64,000 nt of DNA, from contig JAZGTN010000214.1 of NCBI GenBank assembly GCA_037783415.1, positions 310,001 to 374,000 of the forward strand. Direction: 5' to 3'. The stretch is from Leptasterias polaris (taxonomy: Eukaryota > Echinodermata > Asteroidea > Forcipulatida > Asteriidae). The number at the start of each line of letters is the position of its first letter. Within the stretch, counting starts at the first letter, position 1. The notes under the pieces are model-generated. The model worked only from the letters and a program-made list of their open reading frames with translations, did no database searches and was not told where the DNA came from. Of this stretch, positions 13,615 through 26,335 are shown piece by piece. Position numbers and translations under genes: made by a program.

Positions 13615-13690
13615 TGTGTACAAATGTGCCTGCAGGAAGTCCAGGCTCTGTGGCTCTTTTGTAAACATGTGATATCACAGGTCACATCGT
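13615..13690 (+). repeat. Dispersed repeat copy, inverted partner at 17852
   Basis: Contains GGAAGTCCAGGCTCTGTGGC followed by TCTTTTGTAAACATGTGAT. The reverse complement of the same sequence lies at 17852-17922 with only a few differences, so these are two copies of one repeat in opposite orientation about 4.2 kb apart. Confidence 0.75.
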
Positions 13691-14134
13691 ATATAGTGTT
13701 CGCTGCTTTAAAGCTCTCTGGTATTATTTTGTCAACATTCCAGAGCAGGATCTATGGGATGAGCTGGCATTCTCTGAATGCCTGGAGATAGACCTCTCCA
13801 TCCCATGGTGGCGGCGGAGAAGAGGAGGGGACTGTGAGGGCGAGATGAATAAATGGATGATGCCAGGGTTACTACTAGAAGGATATCACTTTGATAGGGC
13901 TTAACCTTAAATCAACCAGGGGGAAAACAAATTGATCATCTGTCATCCATAATTGTACGCTGCAATGTAAACAACTTTATCTTCCTTGAAAGGAAGATTG
14001 CTGCGAACAAATGTTAAGTATAACTTAAAACTATGCATGGTTGGAGCAGATACTAAACATGATAAAGTTCAGTAAGACCACGTGCCATATAAGAACTATT
14101 TTGAGTGGTGATGACACTTATTTAAAAAAAGGCT

Positions 14135-14448
14135 ATTTGTACGGACGTTTCAACCAATATTCTCTGGTTGTCTTCTTGAGAATGCTGCTACTCTTCTAGT
14201 AAGGTTTGCGGTAACACCATGTACATAAATCTCTCTTGATGAGTTGTGGTGGTTCTGAAACAACTCAACATATTGACCAGTATCCTCTGATCGTCTTCAG
14301 GTGACAAGATGTCTCCTGACAAACTTGTGCTTACCAAAATAAGGATACCAGCCCAAAACACCATGTCACATGTTCCTTCTGTGACTGGTATCCTGCTCAT
14401 TTTTGCTTAGCAGAAATTTGTTAAAGCATGCAGCTCTATGAAATTAGG
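14135..14448. repeat. Nested repeat cluster (GAAACGTC motif, hairpin-type and GCCCAATTTCAT-type)
   Basis: Three repeat pieces abut. At 14140-14180 the minus strand has a hairpin followed by GAAACGTCC. At 14203-14280 is CGGTAACACCATGTACATAA..., half of the hairpin family that is complete at 40590-40733. At 14324-14448 is the right half of the inverted-repeat family whose best copy is at 51916-52130: GTGACTGGTATCCTGCTCAT, then CTTAGCAGAAATT, then AGCTCTATGAAATTAGGC. The joins suggest successive insertions. Confidence 0.6.
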
Positions 14449-16190
14449 CACAGCTCTTCCATGCAAGGTATTGACTATATTGAATTGATGGAGGACAAAT
14501 TGTCTAGAGAGAAACAAAGTTGTTCTCTTGGCTATCAGTTTCTGAGTATTTAAGCCCATTAGGTGTAGGTGTCGGTTAAGGAGTAAAACAAAGAATTTGT
14601 TGGAACCCATCTTGTTATCTTTTGTTTTATGTTCTGGAAAGTGGCAGATAGTTCTGGGACAGAGAACCAGATTCTGTGTATTTTAAGTTCACTGGGTGTG
14701 GGTTGAGGAGTGGAAAAGTGGTTCTTGGACAGAGAGCCAAATCTGTTCACTTGTGTTTCGGATTCTGGATAATTAAAGTTCTTTGGGTGTCAGTTCAAGG
14801 AGAGAGATAACTGGTTTCAGATAGGGAACCCAGACTCTGGGATGGATGACAAAACGTATCAAACGTTCTGAATATAAAACGGAGTTAAATAACAAGTTAG
14901 CACTGTAATGAAAATGAACACCGTGTTTGTAAAATAATCTTTGGCAATTCCCCCCTTAAGAATCGTCTCTCCAGAGAAATGTGCTAATGTATCTCTACTT
15001 ATATGAATACATGTTTCTATGAAAGTGCAATCGAATCTGCTGCTATTAACTGTACAGCTGCTTTCCTTCACATAATCTGCTCTTGGACTTTTTACACAAT
15101 GGCAACTTGGGAACACCTGTGTTTTTAACGAGCGAATCATTCTAGCTGCTTTTTTTAATATAATCCCCAAAGTCAAAGTGCATAATTTGTGGTTCATACC
15201 AGACCCAATCCTCCGGAGAACTATTACCATCCGTAATACAGTCAAAGTCAACAGCAATCAATGACCTCAAAAATTACCAGCAATCAGGTTTAATGTATTT
15301 ATACATTTTTACTCCTGCTTGTTACAATTTATTTTCTAAATTTATTTAATATGTCAAAACAAATGACTAGTGTCATTTTTCGTTTTACTGTGTTTAGAGC
15401 CTTAGAGCATCCCTGCATGATTAGGAGGCTTTATAAGTGTTGGTATTCTTATTATTATTAATCACAATAAGCATGTACAAGACATAAATAATTTCTCATG
15501 TTTTCACTAAAACATTATTTTCAATGAAATTTTCACAAGAATGATTGTAGTTAATGATGGTAATAAATTTACTCTTCCCCAAAAATGATGATGCTTTATT
15601 TTTGTATATTATATATTTTTGTTTTGTATTTAAAACATAATTTAGATTATTTTCAGTGTTTCCTCAGCTATGTAAATGTTGAATCTATGTAAATGTTGCA
15701 GAAGAAAGATGCAGAATTGCATGAACACATGAATGATCATTTGATGATGTGTAAATGATAGGCGATGACACCACAGCTGTCACAGTGACATACAATACAC
15801 ACTGGAGCATATGCCAACAACACATTGACTCCAGGCTGCACCTTCAAATAAGAGTCAATAATGTGCACTCAAAGGGGCAGTTACACAATTACTCACATTA
15901 CACTGACCACAGATCTATCAAGAATTTATGATTTTGTTTGTGACTAGGCATTCAGATTGGCTTGGTTGTTTCTTCCCTGCCGTTCATCTCTGTGCACCCT
16001 AGTTCAAATCCAACTTTGGACCAGAAACTTGAATGTGAATTGCGTTTTTTTGTCTCTACCTGGGCCCAACTTCATTGGAATTTAGAATGTTTTTGTCCGC
16101 ATCATAAAAATACAGAAATTTTGTTTCCATTGGCACATAAAGAATAGCACATTCATTTAGTTAAAAACATTAATTTAGCAACGTTAAACA
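14449..16190. other. Gene-free stretch with one unassigned minus-strand frame
   Basis: A 132-codon minus-strand open frame spans 14859-15257 and includes SCTVNSSRFDCTFIETCIHI. It is the longest open frame in this part of the window. I cannot assign it to a family and see no splice or promoter support, so I do not call it a gene. The rest is AT-rich spacer. Confidence 0.35.
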
Positions 16191-16304
16191 GACACTGCTT
16201 ACCATGGAATTCTGCACTTAGTTACAGCACCCTATAAAGTGGGTGACACTATAGGCTGTAAGCACATAGTTCTACGCTAAGCAAAGCCACGAAATTGGGC
16301 CCTG
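16191..16304. repeat. Family B short inverted-repeat element, truncated
   Basis: Left part CTGCTTACCATGGAATTCTGC; right part ACGCTAAGCAAAGCCACGAA then ATTGGGCCC. This matches the ends of the fuller copies at 37195-37449 and 33059-33310. The outer GCCCAATTTCATGG of the left end is missing. Confidence 0.55.
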
Positions 16305-17229
16305 ATTGTGCTAGTTGGGGTTTTCACAGGTATTTCAGGCCCATGGGTTACAGTGCAAGGAACTTTTTAGGTTCCTTGGTTTCATCACCAGAAAGATATA
16401 ATTATAATCAATATAAACATTAAGGTCACCCTTCAAGGTCAACCGTTAAGGTAAACTGTCTACCCATCATGCGAATCATTTTTAAAAAATCCCATTATTC
16501 AAAAACTTGTTCAAAATGTTTGAAAATACTGCCTTTCTATAAATAACCCAGAGAAGATTTTATTCAAAAACCCCATGTGATAAATCAGTTTTACTTCATA
16601 TAAATGGTGCCAGATCATTTAAAGTCATCATATAAAGTCAGCATACCAAGGTCGACAACTACTCAAATTCATTAAAACTGTCCCCGGTTTATTGCATCTG
16701 ACTGTACATATAATTTACAGAACAGGGCGGCTACAGCCTATCCCTGGCATTGGGGAAAAATCAATATTATGTTGTTTTAATGTTACTTCAAACCCCTTCT
16801 GCTTGCTTGTCAGGTGTATGCCTTTCACTACATCCGATCAATAAAACTAAAACACCTTACTAAGCGAGGAACTGGATATAGCACGCCAGGAAAACCAATA
16901 CCACTGGCGAGTGTGATCATGAAGACCATTGCATTATTTCAAAGTCCAACCTTAAAGATATCATCAGTTACTATTGAAATTGTCATCCACTAAAAGGTAA
17001 ATGTAACAGTTATCACTAATGTTATGAATCAACCTTCTTTTTATAAAAACGGTTGCTGTCTAGTTTTATAACAGGTGCAAATGGACATGTAAAGAAACTT
17101 CCTAATTAGCATCGTTATCAAAAGAACAGATACAATAGTGACTATTGATCAAATTTCTAAAAATCATTGCAGCTGAAGCAGCCACAGGCTGTGTGGGATG
17201 TCTTGCTTTATAAAGCATAAACATGTCAG
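16305..17229. other. Gene-free stretch
   Basis: No exon, RNA gene or distinct repeat was recognised here. Confidence 0.5.
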
Positions 17230-17590
17230 TACTGTTTACTAGCAACAGGTTGTGCCTTATCTTGATTCAAATAGAGTATAAATACCAGTAGTGACAGGTT
17301 TTAACAGTAGAGACAGGTTTGTTTAACAAAGCTATCGCTGTACTTTACCTCAATTCAAAAGAAGTGTGTCGGCAGCAACAGACTTGTCAAAAATGCTGTA
17401 CCTTACCTTGATTCAAAGAGAGTAGTGTACAATCAACAAAATGTTTGCCATACAAATTGCTGTACTTAAACTTGATTGAACCCGAGTAAGCATCCCATAT
17501 CAGTGTAGCAACAGGTCTGCCAACATCAATGTACATTATCTTGATTCAAATGAAGCCAGTATATCAATAGCAGGAGTTTTTCCCCCAACA
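17230..17590. repeat. Degenerate tandem array, units of about 58-88 bp
   Basis: The anchor word CTTGATTCAA recurs at 17261, 17349 (variant), 17407, 17471 (variant) and 17540, each followed by (A)GT(A)-rich sequence and an ...AACAGGT/CTTGTC... segment. Unit length varies from 58 to 88 bp, so this is an old diverged array. Confidence 0.65.
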
Positions 17591-17851
17591 TTACTGGGAG
17601 CTGTACCTTTCCTTTAAGGCAAGGACAAGACTGGACAAACTGGCCAGGCTGATTACTTACAACCGCTAAACCCTTTGGGCTTGAATACATGAAACAATGC
17701 ATGGCACTTAGCCTTTACAACTGCAGAAAGCTCTCTTCTTCTTTTTTACGTACAGGCAGATGAAGGTGAGTACATTTTGATGATGGTTGATAAATTGTTT
17801 ATCTCAGTAAATTGAATTTTTAACAGCCAAACTCACTAAGACCATGTAATC
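17591..17851. other. Short gap without a gene
   Basis: Contains a pyrimidine-rich tract ending CGTACAG just before GCAGATGAAG and a consensus donor GTGAGTAC at 17757-17772. This is discussed as a possible micro-exon but has no other support. Confidence 0.4.
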
Positions 17852-17922
17852 CGAAGTGACATCACATGTTTACAAAAGAGCCACAGAGCCTGGACTTCCT
17901 GCGGGGACACAACTTGTACACA
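17852..17922 (-). repeat. Dispersed repeat copy, inverted partner at 13615
   Basis: Reverse complement of the 13615-13690 copy: TTTACAAAAGAGCCACAGAG then CCTGGACTTCCTGC. It marks the same family and supports a repeat origin for both. Confidence 0.75.
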
Positions 17923-19734
17923 GCTCAGTGGGAAAAAACAACTTTCTATTTAAGGAAATTTTTAAGAGGCCACATCTAAGTAATTATGATACAAACATTA
18001 AGTTTCTCAGTATGACCAGTGTTGTATCTTGCCTGCCAGGACATACCCTGGAATGTACAAGGTCACTCTTTAGTTAAAACAAGGCAAGATGATCCCTGGA
18101 GAGACCAGTGTGTTAACAACAAAATATGAGTCCAAGTGTATCATGTACTTACATGTAGTAATGGTGTCATTATTTTTTAAACATGGGATTTGGAATAAGA
18201 TGTTTTTAAATATATCATGATGAGGAATAATTAATGAATGAACAAAACACAAACTGTTGTTCTTTTTATTTTGACTAAAATGTGACCAGAGGTTGGTTAT
18301 ATTGTGTGTTTAGTGAAATTAGAAAATATGAATGAACTACTGTCCTCTCCCCCCCCCCCCCCCCCCAATAAAGAGGTGTACTGTCCCTTTAAGGAGCAGA
18401 TTGCAGAAGGAGAGAGATGCACCGTGAAGGAATGCTTCCCATGGATGAGCGCCAGGAGTTGAACGGCTGATGGCTTTTAAAAGTTCATCCCACTCTATGT
18501 TTTGCTCGGCCAAAAAGGCTGAGATTAATCATGGGTCATTGGTAAGAGTTACTTATAGAGAAAAGTATGGCAAGCCACTCCCAGCAACCTCCTCTCCTAG
18601 CGGCCTCGACAAGTTTGAAATTATCAATGATAATGGTCGTATCCTTCAAGTACTAGCTAGGATAACATCTTCAATTCAGAAGAATAAGTTTAAATGTTAC
18701 TATTTTTAATTTGACAGTAGCTGCTCAAGATTATGATATGTCAATTGTTGTTTTTGGAAGAGTATGTTGCTTTTCTTTTTAAAAAAACACAACATAAAAC
18801 GCTAATTTCTGAAAATTCATGAATAATGTAGTCACATTTTCGAGGAAAAAACATAAAAGGAAATTGGCTCATCAGACTTATTGTGCGCATTCATATGAGC
18901 TTAAATATCAAGTTGCAAACCACAAGGGAACCTCACTGGGTAATAAATGGTCAACTTTTCTTTAATATTCATATGAGCTTATTACATTTTGGAAAAACCA
19001 GGCCAATATGTTAAGTGTTTTGGGGGGAAAAAATTCTTGCACATGACCATACATGTAATTCTGATCTGGTAATTTCTACAATTGCAAGGTAGATTTAAAC
19101 TATGTCTGATACAATGCCTTGTTCCATCATGTGCATAAAAGATTTGAGATAAAGTTTTTCCGACCATTAATCGGGAATTCGTATCCATATGAATTGTGGC
19201 TCATAATGACAGGAAGGGATTTTGATCAAAATCAATGCAATAAAGCATTCAATATCCACATCAGTATTTGCAACTAAACAATCAATTACCAACAAATATG
19301 ACACACAATGTATTGCAAATTTTCAGCATAACATTTATCATTATTGTCTACACTTCCAACGCAGTACATTAACTCATAAAGCCACTACTGCCCAGTTCAA
19401 TCAACTATCCTTGCCAGCTTTGATTTATCAAGGTAGGAAATTTCATAACACATGAGCCAGAGGGGTTGAAAAATAGTCCTGAAGCTGCAGGTACTTTATA
19501 AGATACAGCTCTGAGCACGTATCCATAAGGCATCGTTAAGTGAATTCCCCACCCCTCCCTGACATGTCCTTACATCTGGGGACAACGTTCTTCTATGTGT
19601 AAGAAACCCCTAGTTTGATCATTAAGCTTGACAGCCTGGATCCAGTATTAAGAAACAGAGATCACCAAGGGCAAACTGCCTAAAGGCGCAATATGATTTA
19701 GTTTTGCCCAACCCCAATATATGAACACAGTACA
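17923..19734. other. Gene-free stretch with a poly-C tract
   Basis: A long poly-C tract is at 18349-18366. Frames on both strands are short and not protein-like. ATTCATATGAGCTTA occurs twice (18890 and 18967), suggesting a small local duplication. Confidence 0.5.
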
Positions 19735-19845
19735 CTCAGTGCTTACCAAGTTTTGTAAGAAAATATCCACAGGCAGGATTCAAACCTATGATCTTCGAGT
19801 AGATGTCTGAACCACTAGACCAACAAGCTCGCCTTGTGATGGGAT
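19735..19845 (-). repeat. tRNA-derived SINE head, minus strand
   Basis: On the minus strand GGCGAGCTTGTTGGTCTAGT begins an A-box-like region, and GGTTTGAATCCTGCC is a B box. The plus-strand flank (CAGTGCTTACCAAGTTTTG, then AATATCCACAGGCAGGATTC) aligns with the unit of the 188-bp array at 46341-47092, so both come from one SINE family. Confidence 0.6.
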
Positions 19846-19887
19846 GCAAGTACAAATGTGCTTTCTCAAAAAACTTTCCCCTCTACA

Positions 19888-19947
19888 ATTCAGGCCACTG
19901 TATTCTGATTCAGGCCATTGTATTCTAATTCAGGCCACCGTATTCTT
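19888..19947. repeat. Three 20-bp tandem units
   Basis: Three consecutive 20-bp units built on ATTCAGGCCACTGTATTCT, differing at two or three positions. Confidence 0.9.
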
Positions 19948-20207
19948 ACCAATGACTCCACACTAGAAATAGCTACATTAGAGTTACTTTGCTACCCGAT
20001 TGCAAATGGTCATGGACACCCAGTCTAAGGTTTGGCAGCCACTTTGTCTAGACTTGGCTTCAATATATTGAGCTAAAAGCAGGCTAAAACATTACGCTTT
20101 TTAATACTGTTTTCTCACGAACATCAGCCCCCCCTATTCAATGAAAATTACAAGTTGTTCTGATCACACGATTGTTACAAAAACAGTTGACTTAGTTAAT
20201 GTTTTCA

Positions 20208-20329
20208 GGAGTCTTTATAACCTCTTGTACATCTTACAGCTGTTGACTCTTACAAGTCATCTGCAAATTGCATCCCTGTTGGTCAGAGAAAAGAGGAAGG
20301 GATCACAACACCTCTCCCCCCCCTTTTCA
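20208..20329 (+). repeat. Dispersed repeat, near-identical inverted copy at 27751
   Basis: About 113 bp (GGAGTCTTTATAACCTCTTG ... GGGATCACAACACCTC followed by a C-tract) are repeated almost without difference in reverse orientation at 27751-27867. Both strands therefore translate the same short peptide (SLYNLLYILQLLTLTSHLQI), which is a by-product of the duplication. The near-identity suggests recent movement or gene conversion. Confidence 0.85.
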
Positions 20330-20570
20330 AGTAAACATTCTTTCATCAAGCACAAGTTGGCAAAATTCAGCCACAGAGTTATTTCCCGGATTATCTGGTA
20401 CCTTGGTACCCTGGAAACCTGCAGACATTATCAAGCGGTAAGGTTAAGAACCTGAAATATACTCTCATTGTTTTCGTGATCGTGATCTGGGATCATAAGA
20501 AACAACAATCACAATCTTAGGCACTTCAATGGCTGGGATGCAGTCTAGAAGTACCCGCCATATACATCAG

Positions 20571-20784
20571 GGCCCAATTTCATAGAACTGCTTAAGCAGA
20601 AAATATTGCTTAAAAGGAAAATATTGCTTTAAAAATGTCTGCTTAGCAGAAATAAGCAGGGAACCAGTCACAAACTGAGCACATAACCTGGTATTATGGC
20701 TGGTAACCCTTTTTCCAGTCAGTAAAATTGATTGTTGCTTGGTAAGTTGTTGTGCTTTTAGCAGCTCTAAAAAATTTGCCCCAG
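20571..20784. repeat. Family A short inverted-repeat element
   Basis: Begins GGCCCAATTTCATAGAACTG and ends in the inverse, ...TTTTAGCAGCTCTAAAAAAT then TTGCCCC. The inner landmarks CTTAGCAG, GAACCAGTCAC and TGGCTGGTAACC are shared with at least nine other copies in the window. Inverted termini and short length point to a non-autonomous DNA element or foldback element. Confidence 0.75.
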
Positions 20785-21330
20785 GTTAAGCCTAGCACTT
20801 ATGTGAATTCCATAAATAAATGTTTATTATTTTTTTTAGCGCACAAGATCACACGATCATTAAACGGCTCCGCACTGAAGGCTTTGCAACCTTGTCCTCA
20901 ATATCTTTATAAATATTTGCCTGCAATCGTCCTTCTTCCTCCTCTATAAATACATACAGTGAACGTCTTAAAGATATTACTTGTCTTCCATTGCAAGGGG
21001 ATGGTGATGGGCCATGGTTAACATCAGAACTCTTCCTCAGACCGGCCCTGACCTATACAATTTTCACAAGCTGTCTCTAACTCTTTGTCAATCATTAAAT
21101 AATGCGTTGATGCTCTCTCAGGAGGACATGTTGTTATGGAGGGAAAGTTGGATGAGGGAGGGTGATGGATGGGGGATGAGGAGGAATTGGCATGCGGCTA
21201 TGAGATGATCAAATGAGGAAGGAGCAAGAAGTGACAGGGGAAAAAAGGAAGACAGAGAGAGGATGGTGTGTGTCTTGTGTATGAAAACAAAAAGCTGAAA
21301 TGTTTGGGTGGATGAGATGAGGAAAGATCT

Positions 21331-21493
21331 GGGCCCAATTTCATAAACTTGTTTCTCTGCTTAGCACAAAATTTGCAGAGTACCAGTCACAGATGATGTG
21401 ACAGTGTTTTTTGGCTGGTAACCTTATTCTGGTAAGCATATTTTGTCAGCTTAGCTACTTTTCTGCTTAAGCAGCTCTATTAAATTTGGTCCC
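21331..21493. repeat. Family A short inverted-repeat element
   Basis: Starts GGGCCCAATTTCATAAAC and ends CTTAAGCAGCTCTATTAAAT then TTGGTCCC. Inner words ACCAGTCACAGATG and TGGCTGGTAACCTTATTCTG match the other family A copies. Confidence 0.8.
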
Positions 21494-21674
21494 GCTTATA
21501 ATTGGACATTTGCAGCCAAAGAGAGGGGTGGGAAAGGGCTGGTGGTAGATTCAGCGTCTCACAATTTTGTATGGGGTACTGTCGCCTTTTAAATAAGAGG
21601 GGGAAAAGTAATTTAATTTCATTGTATTTATCAGAAAAGACATTCTCTTGATACCTTGACAGTGGAATGTACAG

Positions 21675-22719
21675 GAGTCGAAATTAACGCTGGCCCGATG
21701 GCCCGAGACCAGTGAAAATATCTCCGGGCCACCGATTACCCCCAAAACGATAGCCCGGTGGGACAGTGAACATTTTTCCTAAATAGCGATTGAAAAACAA
21801 ACTGCTCCGAAAGCCATCGAAGACCTCTTCAGTATACTTTAAACTCACATGAGGTACGCAGGAGATGTTTCTGGTTAATATGAAGGTATGATTGTGTCAG
21901 ATATATTTCAAAAAAATATAAATTTTTGGCTGAAAAGATGCCCCAAATCACCCGCTTGCGACTTCTGATGAGTCCACTCTCGTTCATCTGTCGAGCGCAA
22001 TTAACAGATTTGCACAGCGAATTGGACAAACTCTCGCGCAATCTTCAGTTTGCATTGTGCACAATTGGCAGCTCAATTAGCCTTTAAGCAAACATTTGCG
22101 CAATAATCAAATTGCGCTCTGTAAATTGCACTCTCTTGTCGTGTACACACGTGCGCGCTGTGCTTTGAATTGTGGGTATTTTTCGCTGGGTACTTTTGTA
22201 GGAAACACGATGCGACGACCGTGGATCACAAAATCATGAGACTCAAATCACGGAGATATCGGGAAAATTGTCTTGATGGATGTGTTCTGGTATTTAGTTC
22301 AATTTTTTTTTTAAACATGTTAAGTTGGTCAAAGTCTGACATTTTGTCCATGGTACCTTCATTTTTTTATAATGTTTTGGTGTTTTTTTTCAAGCCAAAT
22401 AAAAAGTTTAGGTTCATAAAGTTTGTTTGTTTTTTGTTGTTTTTTTGGGGGGGGGCCTTTTCAAAAGTAAAATAATGTACAATATATATTTGTTTTAAAT
22501 AACCTCCCATCTGTTTTGGATGTTGGTTGTTAAAATAATAGGGTTTTTTTTATAGTAGAGTGTTCGAGGTTTGTACATGTGCACTGACTGCCCGCCGAAA
22601 ATGATGCTGAACGAGTTTTAAATTACGAAACGGTGGGCCACCAAAATTTCTGGCGGGCCAGTAAAAAAAATTGTACTGTCCCTGCTGGCTAGTGAGCAAT
22701 GTAGTTTAATTTCGACCCC
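21675..22719. repeat. GTCGAAATTAA-ended element, about 1.05 kb
   Basis: The left end is GAGTCGAAATTAACGCTGGC followed by CCGATGGCCCGAGACCAGTG. The right end is GTAGTTTAATTTCGACCCC, so the outermost GTCGAAATTAA is inverted between the two ends. Both flanks contain GGGCCACC/GGTGGGCC words. The interior has no transposase-like frame; it contains a locally GC-richer ACACGTGCGCGC segment near 22146. I interpret it as a non-autonomous mobile element with imperfect ends. Confidence 0.5.
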
Positions 22720-25479
22720 TGATGTATGACAATGAATTCATTTTTCATTGATTTATCTCTGAAGTAACAGTTGGTTAATATTTTCATAAGGCCATCAAGC
22801 CTGTTTCAGTGTTCCCTCTGAACAGGGATTCTTTCTGGCCAAATGCTCAAATAAAATAACTTGTCAAAACTTTTCTAAATGGCTTGTAAATTACTTTCAA
22901 ATGACGGGGCATTCTTACCAAAAGTTACAGAAAAGGTCTTTCTAAAAGTCTGTAAAGAGTGAAGTTCACTGCAAATGGTTGAAGTTGGGGGGGGGGGGGT
23001 TGCCTCACCTCATTTGGGAAGTATTCCTTTCAATAATAAACTCTATTAGCCCAGACATTCATGGTTTCAGGGCGCCTTTTGAGGGGTACCTGAACAGAGA
23101 GGTTCATTATTCAACTCAAAATTAATCAAGCTTCCGGATGAAAAATCACACTGCATGGTCTTTTTTGTTCTCCCTCTCTTTTCAGGGCAGACTATGATGA
23201 ATGTTTATCATCTTTATCACTGACACTCCCAATAAGAGGTATGGAATCTTTCCTCTAGTAACAGGCAAGATTTATAGGTGTGCATACTCTATACAGCATT
23301 GTACAATGTCTGCCATTTCAATTACAGATCCTATGAAATACTGTAAGCTCTGATCAAAATCAGTTCTGCTTCAAGTTTGTATGTGTATGTGTATATTACA
23401 CATTGAAGTGACATTGTCCAATTGCATATACCACAGATTGATACAATTAGCGTGACATTTGGTCAAAGTGTGTATAAGCAACAATCCATAGGACGTTATT
23501 ATACAGGGCTGGGTGAGAAAAATCACGTCAAGGAAATTTTCAAACATAGTTTAACTCTTTCGAGTAGTTGCCTTCTAGCAAATTAACCACAGATTTAAAA
23601 AAAGACTAAAGGACTTCAGGCCTTGAACTTGGGTCTTGAAGCAGTATGGTAATTTTTCTGTAGTCACGGACACACCATTGAGGGAAAATAAAAGGTTCTG
23701 TTGGACCTTCACCTTCGGGAAAAGCAAGAGTCACTCTTGGTAATTGCTCTGGGAACGTTGTTGGAGTAATTTGAGGGTCGGGATAAGGAAGTTTGTTCAA
23801 CTTTAACTAACACCAAATTTATGAGTAAAAATTGCACTTTTGGTTTCCTTTTTTTTTACGAACCTAAAAAGGGGCTTAAAACCTCATGCGACTTCAAACA
23901 AAAACCACTTTATACAGTGTGTATATTGTACAATTGTTCAAGGTAAAATTAAACACAGTGCTGTTGTTTTTTCTAATCATCGCAGTTTTCTATAGTGTGG
24001 GTGAGTAATGGAATTTGTTGCAACGGAAGGGCTCCCTGGCCAAAGAAAATCATGGATGTGAAAAAATGATTCCATCAATTTCAATTGTGGAAAATTAAAT
24101 TCCTGTGAAATAAAAAACTTAAGGCCTTCTATAAATTTAGTTGACAAAAATGCCCTTGAATTATTTTCAAATTTGATTTCCTATCTTACCAAGTGGATAG
24201 ACAGCTAAGGTCACATCACAAATTAAAAAAAGATTAAATAATTGTTTATCAAAGTGACCTTCATCTTACCAGGAAAAAGGTGAGGGACTCTTCTAACTTG
24301 GACAATCTTAATATACGCAGAGAGAAAGTTCACTTCAATGGCTCTGCCAGCTGGCCAGGTTGTTCCAGTTATCAAAATTATTTGTAGGTGAGTGACGGGT
24401 CAATCGAAAACAGTCCAAAATTGGTTGATGTTACAACTGACAATAAAATTTAAAACAAGTTTATGGTTTGCCAGGAATTTTGCGCACATTCCTTTACACA
24501 CTTATTTTGATTACAGCAATTGAAATAAGCATGATTGACTTTAGAGTCTTCATTTGCTATTTCCTGGACTTTTAGACAGAAACATTTGTCTAAAGGATTA
24601 GCACAGGTTTGAACTTTCTAATCTCCAGCTTTTGGATTGACACTAATCAAATTTTGTCCGAATGATTAATAATAATCAAGTATGCTGGCCTGGTCAAACT
24701 CAATGATGAGACTTAGTGGTTGATGAACACCAATGCTCCAATGTGGTGTGAGGAAAAACTATCAATTTGGCACAATTTGTGGCAGGCCATCAACCACAGC
24801 CAGATGAGCTGGATATTAATTTCCAAGATTACTTTAAGCCAATTGCTCTGACCCTTGGCTGACCCCAATGGCTAGTTTCTCCAGCCAGTTAACCTTCTGT
24901 GTGCACCTGGATTTAATTCCATAGTAACTCGCAGTGAAAATCCATATTCTGTTTTATGAGTATTTTACAAAGTATACATGACATTTTCTTTGCTGAGGTT
25001 GGTGTTTATTTTGGGGGTGATTTCTTCCCTGCAACCAGGTGTAGGATTCCTTTGGTAAGTGAAAAAGACTTTTGTATGTGACATTCATCATGGTCACCTT
25101 GAGACAAATTGCTTATAGTATTCCCATTTAGAGTGTTCTGGAAGTGAGAAGTCTAGTACAGCATTTTTCCACAGTGGTTTTTATACGCATTCAGTTCAAT
25201 AACTTAATGTGTGAGAAGATTTGTTGTGGGTTTTTTGTACGTTGAATTTAACTTGCTTATTGCTGACAAAGTAGCTAGAAAAATGCAGTTACTTGACATG
25301 TAGTGCAAGACTGATACTTCATAGAGGCAACAGGGACAGGGGCAATTGCCTCAATGCCCCTGGTCACAGTGCCCTGGAGCCCCTTGGAATTGTCCAGAAA
25401 TCTACACTTCCTTCATAGAGATGCCCTTTACCAAAAAAAGAAAACCTGCTTTGCCCTTTTAAGTTGAATCATCAGGAAT
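22720..25479. other. Gene-free stretch
   Basis: No supported exon. A poly-G tract is at 22987-22999. At 25015-25055 a pyrimidine tract with AG, 16 nt, then GTAAGTG mimics a tiny exon, but nothing else supports it. Confidence 0.5.
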
Positions 25480-25651
25480 AGACCTTATGCATATGACGTC
25501 ATTTGAGTAGGGCGCCCTCACCTAGAGGTCAAAAGGAAGATGCTCATTGGCCAGTCTTGTGCGCCGCGCGTACAAATCAGCGCGTTTCCATTGTTTCATC
25601 ATCAGTTTACCTCTAAGATGGCGGCTTGGTGACGTCAATGCATAAGGTCTA
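25480..25651 (+). mobile_element. TA-flanked MITE carrying two CRE palindromes and a YY1-like motif
   Basis: The element runs TAGACCTTATGCA ... TGCATAAGGTCTA, inverted ends with TA at both borders, which fits a Tc1/mariner-type target-site duplication. A second copy in opposite orientation lies at 36668-36840. TGACGTCA palindromes sit at 25494-25501 and 25630-25637, just inside the termini. The interior includes GCGCCGCGCGTACAAATCAG and AAGATGGCGGC, the latter resembling a YY1 site. It has no coding capacity. Confidence 0.85.
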
Positions 25652-26335
25652 CATGTATAGTAGTGTAGCAGTTGCCAGACAAACTATTTTGTTCAAATTA
25701 AAGAGTGTTAAATCAAAATATGTACACTTGGGACGACTCCAGTGGACTGAAGGATCAGTTTAAATAACGGAATGAATCCAAAGGGTAATTCCAACCCTAT
25801 CACATGAACAGGTCCCTAATTCACTCAAGTCTAAAATACACAGCGATCCTAGGCCCAACTGAGCGCAGCAATAATAGTATAAAGGCAGTCTAGTGCAAAC
25901 TTGATAAATGCTTTGCCTCCATGAGCAATCCCAACACACTTCTGGTAGTCCCTATATACAGCACCACAATAGAAGCTGTGTTAAGTTCACATTCTTGACA
26001 TTCAAGCTGCCCTGTACGGCCCTTCCAAAAGTGCAGGTATAAAAGGAACAACCATATTCGTGTCCGCGATTATTTTGATTACGGAAGTTAGTACCAAACT
26101 CCACTTGCAAAGCAAAAGGGAAAGTAAATGAACCAAACTGACAAGAAAAGTTGTTGCAATTGTTTGATCTTTTACAATCAAAATAATAGCAAAGGAAAAA
26201 CCTTTTTCGGAAAACGTCTGGTATGGAGAAAAAAAATGATTTATTTTTATTTTTTATTAAATCAACTTAACTTGCCCACTATTCAAGAAAATCCAAAGAA
26301 ACTTTGCATGGTGGGAAAATAATCAAGTGAGATTT
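25652..26335. other. Gene-free stretch
   Basis: No exon or RNA gene was recognised. Confidence 0.5.

Noticed and set aside
14859..15257. 132-codon open frame on the minus strand
   Set aside because: No recognisable family, no splice or start context, and surrounded by repeats. Listed only as an unassigned frame.
20141..20455. Apparent protein sharing a peptide with a frame at 27707-27889
   Set aside because: The shared peptide comes from the duplicated non-coding repeat, not from homologous genes.
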